A stretch of 17,811 bases of DNA, from the NCBI GenBank assembly GCA_963922455.1, contig CAWUIO010000125.1, positions 1 through 17,811 on the forward strand, written 5' to 3'. Every line of letters begins with the position of its first letter. Positions within the stretch are counted from its first letter, which is position 1. The notes below the pieces were generated by a model. It had not been told where the DNA came from, searched no databases, and was given only the letters and a program-made list of their open reading frames with translations. The DNA comes from CAWUIO01 sp963922455 (GTDB taxonomy: Bacteria > Bacteroidota > Bacteroidia > Cytophagales > Microscillaceae). Shown here in pieces: positions 1 through 6,092 of the stretch. The position numbers were made by a program, and so were the translations under genes.

Positions 1-54
1 ATCATCACCAAGGATAAGATGTTCAAACATTATGATGTAAAGCTGCTTTGGTAG
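1..54 (+). CDS. PIN-domain toxin, 3' end only (cut by window edge)
   Basis: The window opens in the reading frame of a protein whose last 17 residues, beginning IITKDKMF, are followed by a TAG stop. All 54 bases are identical to the 3' end of the complete PIN toxin at 447-842, and the first bases after the stop are also alike, with two differences in about 16 bases. ITKD carries the last acidic residue of the PIN active site. The rest of the gene lies to the left of the window. It is most likely a second, near-identical toxin from a tandem duplication of the toxin-antitoxin module, but a partial repeat of only the 3' end cannot be excluded. Confidence 0.75.
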   Translation: MITKDKMFKHYDVKLLW

Positions 55-83
55 TAATATAAATAGTCTTAAAAAGGCTTGTT

Positions 84-156
84 CTTGGGGGCGATAAGAT
101 TACATAGGGTAGCACCGCACCAAGCTCCGGGCACCGCCCTACTCAAGTCTTTTTTT
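84..156 (+). terminator. Possible intrinsic terminator after the partial PIN toxin
   Basis: CTTG (84-87) and GGGCG (89-93) can pair with CGCCC (135-139) and CAAG (144-147). The stem is followed directly by a T-rich tract at 148-156. The loop is long (about 40 bases) and holds further GC-rich sequence, so the fold is not a textbook compact hairpin. Its place 30 bases after the stop at 54 suits a terminator. Confidence 0.4.
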
Positions 157-225
157 CAGTGTTTTCGTGTGATTTTTTGGTTTTATTGCCTTTTGCGTTA
201 TACTTAAAGAAATACGGAAAAGATC

Positions 226-450
226 ATGACAGCTATTGAATTACAATCTTATATCCAAAAAAATATTGATAAGCTTCCTCCTGAGAAATTAGAAAAACTT
301 AGGGAGACATTTGATAAAATTTTAGAAGAAGTAGGTGAGGAAAAGCCTAAAAAAAAGCGAAAATTAGGAACGATGCCTGATTTGGTAGAGTACATTGCGC
401 CGGATTTTGATGAGCCTCTAGATTGTTTTAAAGACTATATGCCTGAATGA
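226..450 (+). CDS. DUF2281-like antitoxin of a PIN toxin pair
   Basis: This 74-aa protein has the layout of the small antitoxins that precede PIN toxins of the Sll0205-like group. An N-terminal helical part (about residues 1-40, with LPPEKLEKLRETFDKILEEV) is followed by a basic KPKKKRKLG stretch and a C-terminal acidic tail ending in DEPLDCFKDYM. In this family a tail of the type DFDEPLEDFKEYM is thought to occupy the toxin's active site. The stop overlaps the toxin start as ATGA at 447-450, so the two are translationally coupled. The bases before the ATG (ACGGAAAAGATC) hold no clear Shine-Dalgarno site. DUF2281 membership is judged from motif resemblance only. The expected role is to neutralise the toxin and repress the operon. 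Confidence 0.75.
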   Translation: MTAIELQSYIQKNIDKLPPEKLEKLRETFDKILEEVGEEKPKKKRKLGTMPDLVEYIAPDFDEPLDCFKDYMPE

Positions 451-842
451 GGTACTTGATCGATACACATGTTATAATTTGGGCATTGGAAAAGAGTGAT
501 GAATTATCATCAAAGGTAAGCCGTGCTATTGAAGATCCCGATAATGAGATTTTTTTCAGCTTTGTATCCTTGTGGGAAATTGCAATAAAGCGTAGTATCG
601 GAAAATTAAGGCTAAGATACAGTATCCCGAGTGTTGTAGAAGAATTGGGAAAGCAGAGTGTAGATGCACTGTCTCTAGATGCGTTGGCTGTTGAAGAGGT
701 CGAGAACCTTCCCTTTCTAGAGAAAATTAAACACGCTGATCCTTTTGACCGGGCTCTTATTGCCCAAGCAAAAGCGAATGACCTGGTGATCATCACCAAG
801 GATAAGATGTTCAAACATTATGATGTAAAGCTGCTTTGGTAG
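447..842 (+). CDS. PIN-domain ribonuclease toxin (VapC-like, Sll0205 type)
   Basis: This 131-aa protein has the length and motif order of a VapC-type PIN domain. D6 sits in YLIDTH, E44 in SLWEIAIK, D98 and D101 in HADPFDR, and D119 in ITKDKMF; together they form the metal-binding acidic cluster of these nucleases. Members of the family cleave RNA, often tRNA or rRNA, when the antitoxin is lost. It starts inside the antitoxin stop (ATGA), confirming a bicistronic module. All catalytic residues are present, so it appears intact. Its last 54 bases also occur at 1-54, which points to a neighbouring copy of the module. The RNA target cannot be told from sequence. Confidence 0.9.
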   Translation: MRYLIDTHVIIWALEKSDELSSKVSRAIEDPDNEIFFSFVSLWEIAIKRSIGKLRLRYSIPSVVEELGKQSVDALSLDALAVEEVENLPFLEKIKHADPFDRALIAQAKANDLVIITKDKMFKHYDVKLLW

Positions 843-857
843 TGATATAGATAGTAC

Positions 858-875
858 CAAAAACCAGTGTTTTTG
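858..875. terminator. Short perfect hairpin after PIN toxin
   Basis: CAAAAAC at 858-864 and GTTTTTG at 869-875 form a perfect 7-bp inverted repeat around the loop CAGT, 16 bases after the toxin stop. The stem is AT-rich and no long T-tract follows, so it is at best a weak terminator or an mRNA 3'-end stabiliser. Confidence 0.35.
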
Positions 876-915
876 AAACGCTCACCCATCCCCCACAAAA
901 TACCCCCTCATTTAT

Positions 916-964
916 TCTAAAAACCCGTATATTTATCAAAGTATAATAAATAAGGTTTTTTAGA
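916..964. promoter_or_regulatory. Long dyad directly upstream of the recombinase
   Basis: TTCTAAAAACC near 916-925 mirrors GGTTTTTTAGA at 954-964, with one extra T on the right. Nested inside, TATTTAT at 930-936 mirrors ATAAATA at 946-952. The whole dyad is centred near 940-941 and ends two bases before the ATG at 967. Resolvases commonly bind dyads of this sort next to their own gene, as a recombination site or autoregulatory operator. It is longer than a single 28-30 bp resolvase site, and no second copy was found in the window. That it binds the recombinase is inference. Confidence 0.5.
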
Positions 965-966
965 CT

Positions 967-1515
967 ATGAAATTAGGATATGCTCGGGTATCAACTTCAG
1001 ATCAATCTTTAGACTTACAAGTAGATGCCCTGAAAGAAGCCGGCTGCGAGGAAATCTACCAGGAAGTTGCCAGTGGGGTCAAAACTGATCGGCCCGAATT
1101 GGACAAGTTACTAGGATATGTTCGCAAAGATGATACACTCATCATCTGGAAATTGGATCGCCTAGGACGCTCGATGCCTCACCTGCTTCGTATTGTAGAG
1201 CAGTTAGAAAAGAAAGGTGTGGGTTTCGTCTGTCTCAATGAAAAAATTGATACTACAAGCCCGGCTGGAAAACTCATCTTTCACCTCTTTGGGGCACTGG
1301 CCGAGTTTGAGAGGGAAATGATCCGAGAACGGACCAATGCCGGCCTAAAAGCGGCGAGAGCTCGAGGAAGGGTAGGTGGAAGGCCCAAAAAGATGACAGA
1401 AAAAAAGATTAAAGCGCTACAATTACTGTATGATGCAAAGGAGCTCTCTATTGCAGAGATTTGTGAGCAGTTTGGGATCAGCAAGGGCACCTTGTACAGA
1501 TACGTAAATAAGTGA
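967..1515 (+). CDS. Serine recombinase (resolvase/invertase family)
   Basis: This 182-aa protein is a full-length small serine recombinase. The N-terminal catalytic domain opens with GYARVSTSDQSLDLQ, where S9 is the expected nucleophile that attacks DNA. It continues with LIIWKLDRLGRS (about 59-70) and the family-typical FHLFGALAEFEREMIRERT around residues 100-118. A GRPKKM hinge leads to a C-terminal helix-turn-helix (about 137-182, AEICEQFGISKGTLYRYV) like that of Hin, Pin and Tn3-type resolvases. Whether it inverts, resolves or integrates cannot be told: no flanking pair of crossover sites or transposase is visible. It lies among toxin-antitoxin and nuclease genes, consistent with a mobile or recombining island. 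The ATG at 967 begins the conserved motif, so the start is secure. Confidence 0.92.
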   Translation: MKLGYARVSTSDQSLDLQVDALKEAGCEEIYQEVASGVKTDRPELDKLLGYVRKDDTLIIWKLDRLGRSMPHLLRIVEQLEKKGVGFVCLNEKIDTTSPAGKLIFHLFGALAEFEREMIRERTNAGLKAARARGRVGGRPKKMTEKKIKALQLLYDAKELSIAEICEQFGISKGTLYRYVNK

Positions 1516-1557
1516 ATATTCCGTCAAGAAGCTTGCGTATTTAAGGATAGACTATTA

Positions 1558-2145
1558 TTAGAAATCACTTACCTTTAACTCAAATCCTGAGAGAATTTGA
1601 GATTGGGCCGTCTCGTTTTTCTTAAACCGAAGCTCTACTTCTTTTCTTAAAACCACAATTGCTTCTCCGGGGTCAATGCACCACACTTCTTTTACTCCAT
1701 TAGCGAGCCACTTTCGGCACTTCTCGTAGGTATCGTTAAAGTTATCGCTTACAGAACGCACCTCTGCAATTAGGTCAGGGACAATTTTAGCATATTTTTT
1801 CTTTTCTGCACTATCTAGTTTCTCGTAGCGTTTTTTTTCAATCCAGGCAGCATCTGGAGATTTAACTGAGGTATCAGGCAAGGTAAACCCGGTAGATGAG
1901 TCAAAAAGATATCCAAGTTCTCCATTGTTCTCGTTCCACACGAAGAGCTTTCCAAAAAATTTACCAGACTTTTGTCCAGAATCAGTACTAGTTGGACTCA
2001 TAAGAATAATATTCCCTCTCTCATCGAGTTCGGCCCGGATATCTGGGTTTAGTTGAGAAAATACCAAGAGAGACTCCCTAGTAAATTTACCCGTATCGCT
2101 GAGGGGCAGTGTGCTTGGTTTTGTGAAGTCAATTTTTGTTCCCAT
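1558..2145 (-). CDS. Uma2-family (DUF820) PD-(D/E)XK-like nuclease
   Basis: This 195-aa protein matches the Uma2/DUF820 family, a restriction-endonuclease-fold group common in cyanobacteria and also found in Bacteroidota, with no firmly known role. The N-terminal half has the family pattern of a short helical start followed by NIILMSPTSTDSGQ. Putative active-site residues are D98 in SPDAAWIEKKRY, E128 in LIAEVRS and K142 in YEKCRKWLANGVKEVWCIDP. The usual EVLSPSD reads EVRSVSD here. The gene converges with the recombinase (42-bp gap) and diverges from the DUF433/DUF5615 pair. It may be defensive or part of mobile DNA; that is inferred from company, not shown. Confidence 0.85.
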   Translation of the reverse strand: MGTKIDFTKPSTLPLSDTGKFTRESLLVFSQLNPDIRAELDERGNIILMSPTSTDSGQKSGKFFGKLFVWNENNGELGYLFDSSTGFTLPDTSVKSPDAAWIEKKRYEKLDSAEKKKYAKIVPDLIAEVRSVSDNFNDTYEKCRKWLANGVKEVWCIDPGEAIVVLRKEVELRFKKNETAQSQILSGFELKVSDF

Positions 2146-2147
2146 AT

Positions 2148-2182
2148 CTAACCTAAGTTAGCGAATTTTCCTGATATTCAGG
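2148..2182. promoter_or_regulatory. Two dyads in the Uma2 / DUF433 divergent region
   Basis: CTAACCTAAGTTAG (2148-2161) is a 5-bp inverted repeat around CTAA, and CCTGATATTCAGG (2170-2182) is a 5-bp inverted repeat around TAT. They lie 8 bases apart in the roughly 100 bases between the divergent starts at 2145 and 2246. The second dyad sits just upstream of a TAnnTTTG-like -7 box at 2187-2194, where a repressor would block transcription. Autoregulation by the antitoxin is inferred. Confidence 0.4.
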
Positions 2183-2186
2183 ATTT

Positions 2187-2194
2187 TATTTTTG
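2187..2194 (+). promoter_or_regulatory. Candidate -7 promoter box for the DUF433/DUF5615 pair
   Basis: TATTTTTG fits the Bacteroidota -7 consensus TAnnTTTG and lies 51 bases before the ATG at 2246. I could not find a convincing TTG -33 element at the expected distance, so this is a partial match. Confidence 0.35.
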
Positions 2195-2245
2195 TTGGTT
2201 TGGGTTATAGCTTGTAAAACAATTAAAAAAGACAGCTTATATTTT

Positions 2246-2479
2246 ATGGATACAATACTTTTAGATAGAATTACTTTAAATAGAGAGGTTGGGCATGGTA
2301 AACCGACTATCCGTGATAAACGCTATTTGGTGGAAGGGATTCTTGAGTATCTAGCTGCAGGAGATAATATAGAAGATCTTTTAGAAGAATTCCCTGACTT
2401 AGAGCGGGAAGATATTTTGGCCTGCCTGGCGTATGCAACTATGGTGTCTAAAAATAAGGGATTGGTTTTGGAAGTATGA
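2246..2479 (+). CDS. DUF433-domain protein, likely antitoxin partner
   Basis: This 77-aa protein fits the DUF433 family over its whole length. It has LLDRITLNREVGHGKPTIRDKRYLVEGILEYL followed by AAGDNIEDLLEEFPDLEREDILACLAYA, the usual helical helix-turn-helix-like fold. The reading frame is open further upstream, from 2192, but the conserved domain begins at the internal ATG at 2246, which I take as the start. DUF433 proteins are often encoded directly before DUF5615 or PIN-like proteins and are regarded as antitoxins. Here the stop overlaps the next start as ATGA at 2476-2479. The usual GGKP(V/C)I motif is GHGKPTI. Confidence 0.85.
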   Translation: MDTILLDRITLNREVGHGKPTIRDKRYLVEGILEYLAAGDNIEDLLEEFPDLEREDILACLAYATMVSKNKGLVLEV

Positions 2480-2832
2480 TGAAATTTATTGTAGATGCGC
2501 AACTTCCCCCTTCTCTGGCAAAACTACTTCAAGAAAAAGGGTATGATGCGATTCATACAATGGATTTGCCCAATCAAAATGATACGCCTGACGAAGAAAT
2601 AAATCAGCTTTCCTTAGCCCAAGAGCGTATCGTTATTACCAAAGACTCAGACTTTTACTATTCATTTAACTTACACCAGAAGCCATACAAGTTATTACTT
2701 GTTCGTACTGGGAATAAACGTGTCAAAGATTTGAAAGACTTGTTCTTAAAAAATTTTCCACGTATTGATCAAGCATTTCAGCAAGCTTTTTTAGTAGAAT
2801 TAAGTAAAGAGAGTGTCAATATCCTTAGCTGA
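2476..2832 (+). CDS. DUF5615 PIN-like protein, putative toxin
   Basis: This 118-aa protein opens with MMKFIVDAQLPPSLAKLLQEKGYDAIHT, the signature of the DUF5615 PIN-like (Mut7-C-related) family. D7 matches the first PIN acidic residue, acidic residues occur at DEE 39-41, and ITKDSDF (D57, D59) supplies the later ones. A typical LLLVRTGN strand follows. It overlaps the DUF433 gene by four bases, so it is coupled to it. ATG at 2476 or 2479 could be the start; they differ by one Met. Family members are predicted ribonuclease toxins, but evidence for toxicity is thin in the family generally. No residue appears lost. Confidence 0.85.
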   Translation: MMKFIVDAQLPPSLAKLLQEKGYDAIHTMDLPNQNDTPDEEINQLSLAQERIVITKDSDFYYSFNLHQKPYKLLLVRTGNKRVKDLKDLFLKNFPRIDQAFQQAFLVELSKESVNILS

Positions 2833-2840
2833 AGTAATAA

Positions 2841-2870
2841 AAAAAAAACCGGCCTAAAAACTCAGGCCAG
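2841..2870 (-). terminator. Intrinsic terminator for the minus-strand three-gene unit
   Basis: Read on the minus strand, GGCCT (2868-2864) and AGGCC (2855-2851) pair around an 8-base loop, and a run of T follows (the A-run at about 2837-2848 on the plus strand). It lies about 50 bases after the stop at 2922. On the plus strand the hairpin is not followed by T, so it mainly serves the minus-strand genes. Confidence 0.7.
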
Positions 2871-2921
2871 CTTTCCGTAGGGATTCAAAAAAACACATGA
2901 CATACACTCCAAGAGAATTTT

Positions 2922-3215
2922 CTATTTGGAGATAAAAGTATTTGCATAAGGCGGTTTTTTACGCCCAATATTTTCCAGTAGCAGCACTTGTTGATAAACC
3001 CTTTGATCCATCTCAATTACCTCTACCGCATCATCCAGCTCCCCTCGCTTTGCCAGACGACGGCGATAATGAAGCAAAGCGGTAGAGATGATCTTCAACT
3101 CATCCAAGTTTAAGTGTAAAGGAGCCCTCTTATCCTGTTCCAGGTTTAGGTTTTGGATCGATGGTCCAACGAAATAGCCACGAAGGCTCCTAAGTGTTTG
3201 CCAGATATTCCGCAT
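2922..3215 (-). CDS. Conserved-looking small protein of unknown function (97 aa)
   Basis: I do not recognise this family. The 97-aa protein is soluble and charged, with no signal peptide or membrane segment. The N-terminal region is basic and aromatic (RNIWQTLRSLRGYF). Residues of about 33-80 look helical: LHLNLDELKIISTALLHYRRRLAKRGELDDAVEVIEMDQRV, suggesting a short helical bundle with an L-x-x-x-E/L pattern. It is the last gene of a minus-strand unit with the coiled-coil protein (25-bp gap) and the membrane protein further upstream, and an intrinsic terminator follows. It may be a cytoplasmic partner of the membrane protein; this rests only on gene order. Confidence 0.65.
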   Translation of the reverse strand: MRNIWQTLRSLRGYFVGPSIQNLNLEQDKRAPLHLNLDELKIISTALLHYRRRLAKRGELDDAVEVIEMDQRVYQQVLLLENIGRKKPPYANTFISK

Positions 3216-3240
3216 ACTTTTGAGTCTTTACTACTTAAAA

Positions 3241-3492
3241 TTATTCCTCGATCTTAGGGAAAAACTGTTCACGTAAGGCGGCATTCTCGGCCTTAAGCTT
3301 CTGCAATTCTTCTTCCAGATCGTCCATACGTTTTTGAAAGCGTTCAGCCATTTCTTGAAATGACTTTTCAATAAAGTTATGTGCCTGGCTTGTTTGTTTT
3401 TTGCTTGTCTTCCGACTTGCTTGAGCCAAGGGTTGGGCATTGATTTGCCATACAATCTCTCGTTGAGAATCTAAAACTTGAGGAGCACTCAT
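3241..3492 (-). CDS. Small coiled-coil protein of unknown function (83 aa)
   Basis: I do not recognise a named family. From the ATG at 3492 the protein has 83 residues; an in-frame TTG lies two codons upstream but is less likely. The N-terminal half is polar. From about residue 41 to the end it has a long amphipathic helix with heptad character, FQEMAERFQKRMDDLEEELQK then LKAENAALREQF, as in leucine-zipper or phasin-like proteins. That suggests oligomerisation or binding to a surface or membrane. It lies 47 bases after the four-TM protein and 25 bases before the 97-aa gene, so the three probably share a transcript. Confidence 0.65.
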   Translation of the reverse strand: MSAPQVLDSQREIVWQINAQPLAQASRKTSKKQTSQAHNFIEKSFQEMAERFQKRMDDLEEELQKLKAENAALREQFFPKIEE

Positions 3493-3539
3493 AAGCAATT
3501 TGAATTAAAATGACAGATTAAGACGGTTCAAAAAACCGC

Positions 3540-3998
3540 TTATTTTTTCAGCATAATGACCATGATAAACAAGCCCATAACCGGCATTACTATCATAAGC
3601 CCACCCATGATCCACTGGGTCCACCAAGCTCCAATCAGCCAATCAAACCACTTTGTATACAATACCAGAATAAGTGCATCCAAGTACAAAGTGATGGCTC
3701 CGGGGCAGAAAGCATTTTGCCATTTCTCCTCGTGAAATAGTACAATGACCATCAAGATTGAGATGGCAGTTCCGTATAGAAGACCGTCAAGCTCCATATC
3801 GCCCGACAAGCTTCCGTAATTTCCCGATGGCACTGCCATCAAGAAGCTGTTTTTTAACACGACAACATTAAACGATACAATTAGTAAGAGTACCGTTCCT
3901 TTTACCATAGAAGATGTAAAAACCTCTGATAAGCTAGCAGCCTCAGCAGACTTGCTACGTTTGCGAGTCCTTGCTGCTCTTTTTTGAGTAGTAACCAT
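3540..3998 (-). CDS. Four-TM membrane protein of unknown function (152 aa)
   Basis: No family is recognised. The first 25 residues are strongly basic (TTQKRAARTRKRSKS), consistent with a cytoplasmic N-terminus. Four hydrophobic segments follow at about 31-49, 72-91, 99-121 and 128-150. The third ends in an aromatic stretch WFDWLIGAWWTQW, and the protein ends in LKK. Charge distribution predicts both termini inside the cytoplasm. It leads a minus-strand unit with a coiled-coil and a helical protein, so a small membrane complex is possible. Two other frames open across its 5' end and upstream region (3902-4143) but show no protein-like character. Confidence 0.7.
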   Translation of the reverse strand: MVTTQKRAARTRKRSKSAEAASLSEVFTSSMVKGTVLLLIVSFNVVVLKNSFLMAVPSGNYGSLSGDMELDGLLYGTAISILMVIVLFHEEKWQNAFCPGAITLYLDALILVLYTKWFDWLIGAWWTQWIMGGLMIVMPVMGLFIMVIMLKK

Positions 3999-4225
3999 AA
4001 TCCACTATTCCTAAATGATAAATAAACCGTAATGATCTCCCAGCTCCTACTATGATCCGACCAGCAGGGTGAAGACTTTTTGTAAATACTCTTTGCCAAC
4101 CTCGCGAGTATTTTGGTGTCTTTAATACCTGGTGTGATCTCACGGCATATTAGAAATCAAAACCAGAATATTAGATTTTTGGGCAAAAATGTGAGCAATG
4201 CTATTCCAATTGGTAACTTTATGAG

Positions 4226-4258
4226 CAAATATACATGAATTCTTCCCGGTTTTGCAAA
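4226..4258 (-). promoter_or_regulatory. Candidate promoter for the membrane-protein unit
   Basis: On the minus strand TTTG (4258-4255) is followed after 21 bases by TATATTTG (4233-4226), a full match to the Bacteroidota TAnnTTTG -7 box with a good -33. It would leave a leader of about 220 bases before the ATG at 3998. That leader, 3999-4225, holds no other gene I can support. Confidence 0.45.
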
Positions 4259-4328
4259 TATATTGATCAAAAATTTACACTTTTTTATTTCCTGCTCAAA
4301 AGAATAGCGGTATAGAAAATTGATTTAG

Positions 4329-4460
4329 GGGCTGCCCCCGGCAAATCACAATCCTGCCATGTAGGTAAGTCTGTACTAGCCGGGGTCGGGCTTTCGCTAC
4401 TCGCCGGCCACGGCTCAGACCAGCGACGGGCTCAAACAGGCCGCTCTATCCCTCAGCCAA
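4329..4460 (-). repeat. GC-rich structured repeat, subtype 1, copy A
   Basis: Read on the minus strand this begins TTGGCTGAGGGATAGAGCGG, passes through GCGAGTAGCGAAAGCCCGAC and ends near CCGGGGGCAGCCC. The same order and length occur in copy D at 17630-17759. CCCCGGC (4336-4342) pairs with GCCGGGG (4379-4385), enclosing a variable loop. It lies between two minus-strand units, 192 bases past the stop at 4653. Its GC content is far above its surroundings. No ORF fits it, so it is a non-coding interspersed repeat. The rest of 3999-4652 outside this element and the promoter shows nothing I can support. Confidence 0.85.
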
Positions 4461-4652
4461 TAATGCTAGAAAATTTGAGTGGAAAGGTATTGTAGAAATC
4501 AGGAGGGGGTAAAAAATGAATGGCTTGCTATGAGTAGACTTTATTTAAAAGCTACATCATCGGCAAGCCACAATCTTTTGTGTGTAAGATTATAAAAATA
4601 GAGCGACTTAGAAAGAAATGGTTTGGTGTAACCGGAAACCTCAGTTTCGTGA

Positions 4653-4832
4653 TTAGCGTAATTTCCCAGATTCAAAGTTTGGGCCTTGGGAATGTTGGCT
4701 ATCCACTGGGTCTTTTGCCCCAGATAAAGCCTTTTTCAACTCTTGCTCTGCAACTAAGCGAGCTTTTTGAGACTCTTGTAAGATTTGATACGTCTGAGCG
4801 ACAATGTCATCAAAATTACGTTTTCCTCTCAT
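4653..4832 (-). CDS. Microprotein gene of unknown function (59 aa)
   Basis: A short minus-strand frame starts at the ATG at 4832 and ends with TAA at 4653. It encodes 59 residues beginning MRGKRNFDDIVAQTYQILQ and ending FESGKLR. The first 38 residues would form a charged amphipathic helix (QESQKARLVAEQELKKAL), followed by a polar, flexible tail. No family is recognised. It lies 23 bases after the stop of the 51-aa gene, so the two are probably co-transcribed. Support is the sensible composition, the tight spacing and the lack of a better frame; a plus-strand frame over the same bases has a poor composition. Confidence 0.55.
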   Translation of the reverse strand: MRGKRNFDDIVAQTYQILQESQKARLVAEQELKKALSGAKDPVDSQHSQGPNFESGKLR

Positions 4833-4855
4833 TGTGCCAAGTTAGTTTAATTAGA

Positions 4856-5011
4856 TTAATAATACAAGTCTTGTTGAAAACTATCCATTTCCTTACGTAT
4901 TTTAGATATTTCTCGGGTGAAGTCGAAAATTAACTCCTGGAGCCTTCCTACTTGTAGCTTAAGCTTTTCTGGGTCTAAGCTTTGATGATATGGTAATTTT
5001 TTTGCATTCAT
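4856..5011 (-). CDS. Microprotein gene of unknown function (51 aa)
   Basis: From the ATG at 5011 this encodes 51 residues beginning MNAKKLPYHQSLDPEKLKLQ. The frame is open a little further, to a TTG at 5062, but the stretch before the ATG looks unlike coding sequence. Residues of about 14-47 (LKLQVGRLQELIFDFTREISK) form a predicted amphipathic helix with heptad spacing. It may pair with the 59-aa product encoded 23 bases downstream. Family and function are unknown. Two consecutive small, helical, charged proteins suggest a subunit pair or regulator, but the sequence does not say which. Confidence 0.5.
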   Translation of the reverse strand: MNAKKLPYHQSLDPEKLKLQVGRLQELIFDFTREISKIRKEMDSFQQDLYY

Positions 5012-5257
5012 TTTTCTCTTGGTAATTTGTGATAAGCAGCGTTTGCCGTTAACTATCAACAAAAAAGTGCCAAATGTGTAAATAGCTGGAAATCAAGAGA
5101 AAACTCTACGGTGGATTTTCAAAAAAGTTTCATAATTGGAAAAGGAGAGAGTAAGTGAGAAAATTCCCCGTAAATCTTCTTTGGCAATAGACCATAGTAG
5201 CAATGGGCGGTTTTTACGAATTATCTTCTTGTAAAGATCTCTACGAAGAGGGGGTAT

Positions 5258-5653
5258 TTAAAAAAGTAGATCGGTAAAGTTACGCGCAAGTGAGCCATTG
5301 GCCATAAGATAGTCTTTCTCATCACCTTTTAGCTGGGCAGATTGTACTTTCTTTTCCCAAGCCAAAATCTGTTCTTGGAAGGTAGAGAGGCTTGTTTTGT
5401 CTTTGGCGTATTCAAACTCTCCGATAATTGTATTGAGCTCTTGCTCTAGTTTTAGAAAGCAAGGATTGGATGAAGGTTTTCTATTCCTAGAAGCTTGTGC
5501 AGGAAACCGGTTACCCGATTGGAGTCTGTGTAAGTCATCTTCATGCCGAACGCCAAGTTGTTCGGCCAACTCATTCCAGTCAGAAGATATATTGCCAGCA
5601 GAAATACTTTTCAAAATGGAGTTTGCAAGCGAATCGTAAGGATTTTGGTTCAT
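5258..5653 (-). CDS. Protein of unknown function (131 aa)
   Basis: No family is recognised. The 131-aa product is soluble, with no signal peptide or membrane segment. Its N-terminal part (about 5-55) includes DWNELAEQLGVRHEDDLHRLQ, which could be a degenerate helical DNA-binding or protein-binding unit. A polar linker with SRNRKPSSNP follows. The C-terminal half (about 66-130) is helical and charged: LEQELNTIIGEFEYAKDKTS then FQEQILAWEKKVQSAQLKGDEKDY. Composition is ordinary and the frame is long for this AT-rich region, so I take it as real. It stands alone on the minus strand, 246 bases upstream of the microprotein pair. A plus-strand frame over 5397-5639 is its shadow. Confidence 0.6.
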   Translation of the reverse strand: MNQNPYDSLANSILKSISAGNISSDWNELAEQLGVRHEDDLHRLQSGNRFPAQASRNRKPSSNPCFLKLEQELNTIIGEFEYAKDKTSLSTFQEQILAWEKKVQSAQLKGDEKDYLMANGSLARNFTDLLF

Positions 5654-6092
5654 GCAGAGGATAAAGTTTGTGTGCCAGCTTAATTATTACAACTTTTCTT
5701 ACAAAGTACTAAAAACCAGCTTATTCAAATTTCTTATTATTTTTTCTTAATCCAAAGCCTTTATCTGTAAACTTTATTAAGATGTGAGAAGATAATGGCG
5801 ATTTCTTGGGTTAATTCAGGAAAAAATAAGAAATCAGCTTTACTTTTTGGGCTTAAAGTTATCTGCTGGGGGGATATGCTGGACTAACGGAGACTTAATA
5901 ACTGTCCAAAACATAGCATAAACGAAAGAATATGCTAGTAAAAATTTGAAGATATATTGTCTATTTAAAATTTTTAACAGTAATTTACAACACATCTTTC
6001 GTGCATATATCTACCTACTCTCGCACAAGTTTGACAAGCTAAGGATATTTAGACAGCAGCCCAAGCAACATTTGTTTTACTATTTACTTCAA
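5654..6092. other. AT-rich intergenic stretch without a supported gene
   Basis: This AT-rich stretch separates the divergent 131-aa gene and the AP2-domain gene. The only sizeable plus-strand frame (5946-6131) needs a TTG start and overlaps the AP2 gene in another frame, so I do not call it. The bases around 5870-5900 (CTGCTGGGGGGATATGCTGG) are notably GC-rich for the stretch. No RNA gene, repeat copy or promoter with both boxes was found. Confidence 0.5.

Noticed and set aside
428..814. Minus-strand frame opposite the PIN toxin
   Set aside because: It is the complement of a clear PIN gene with all catalytic residues, and its own translation is Ser/Ile/Leu-rich with no domain.
967..1515. Recombinase as driver of a visible invertible promoter
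   Set aside because: I looked for a pair of inverted crossover sites around the gene and found only the single dyad at 916-964.
3902..4143. Two overlapping minus-strand frames at and upstream of the four-TM gene
   Set aside because: They run out of frame through the membrane-protein start or the leader, have no domain-like pattern, and compete with a better-supported gene.
4580..4933. Plus-strand 117-aa frame
   Set aside because: It covers the two minus-strand microprotein genes and has a Leu/Phe/Ser-rich, antisense-like composition.
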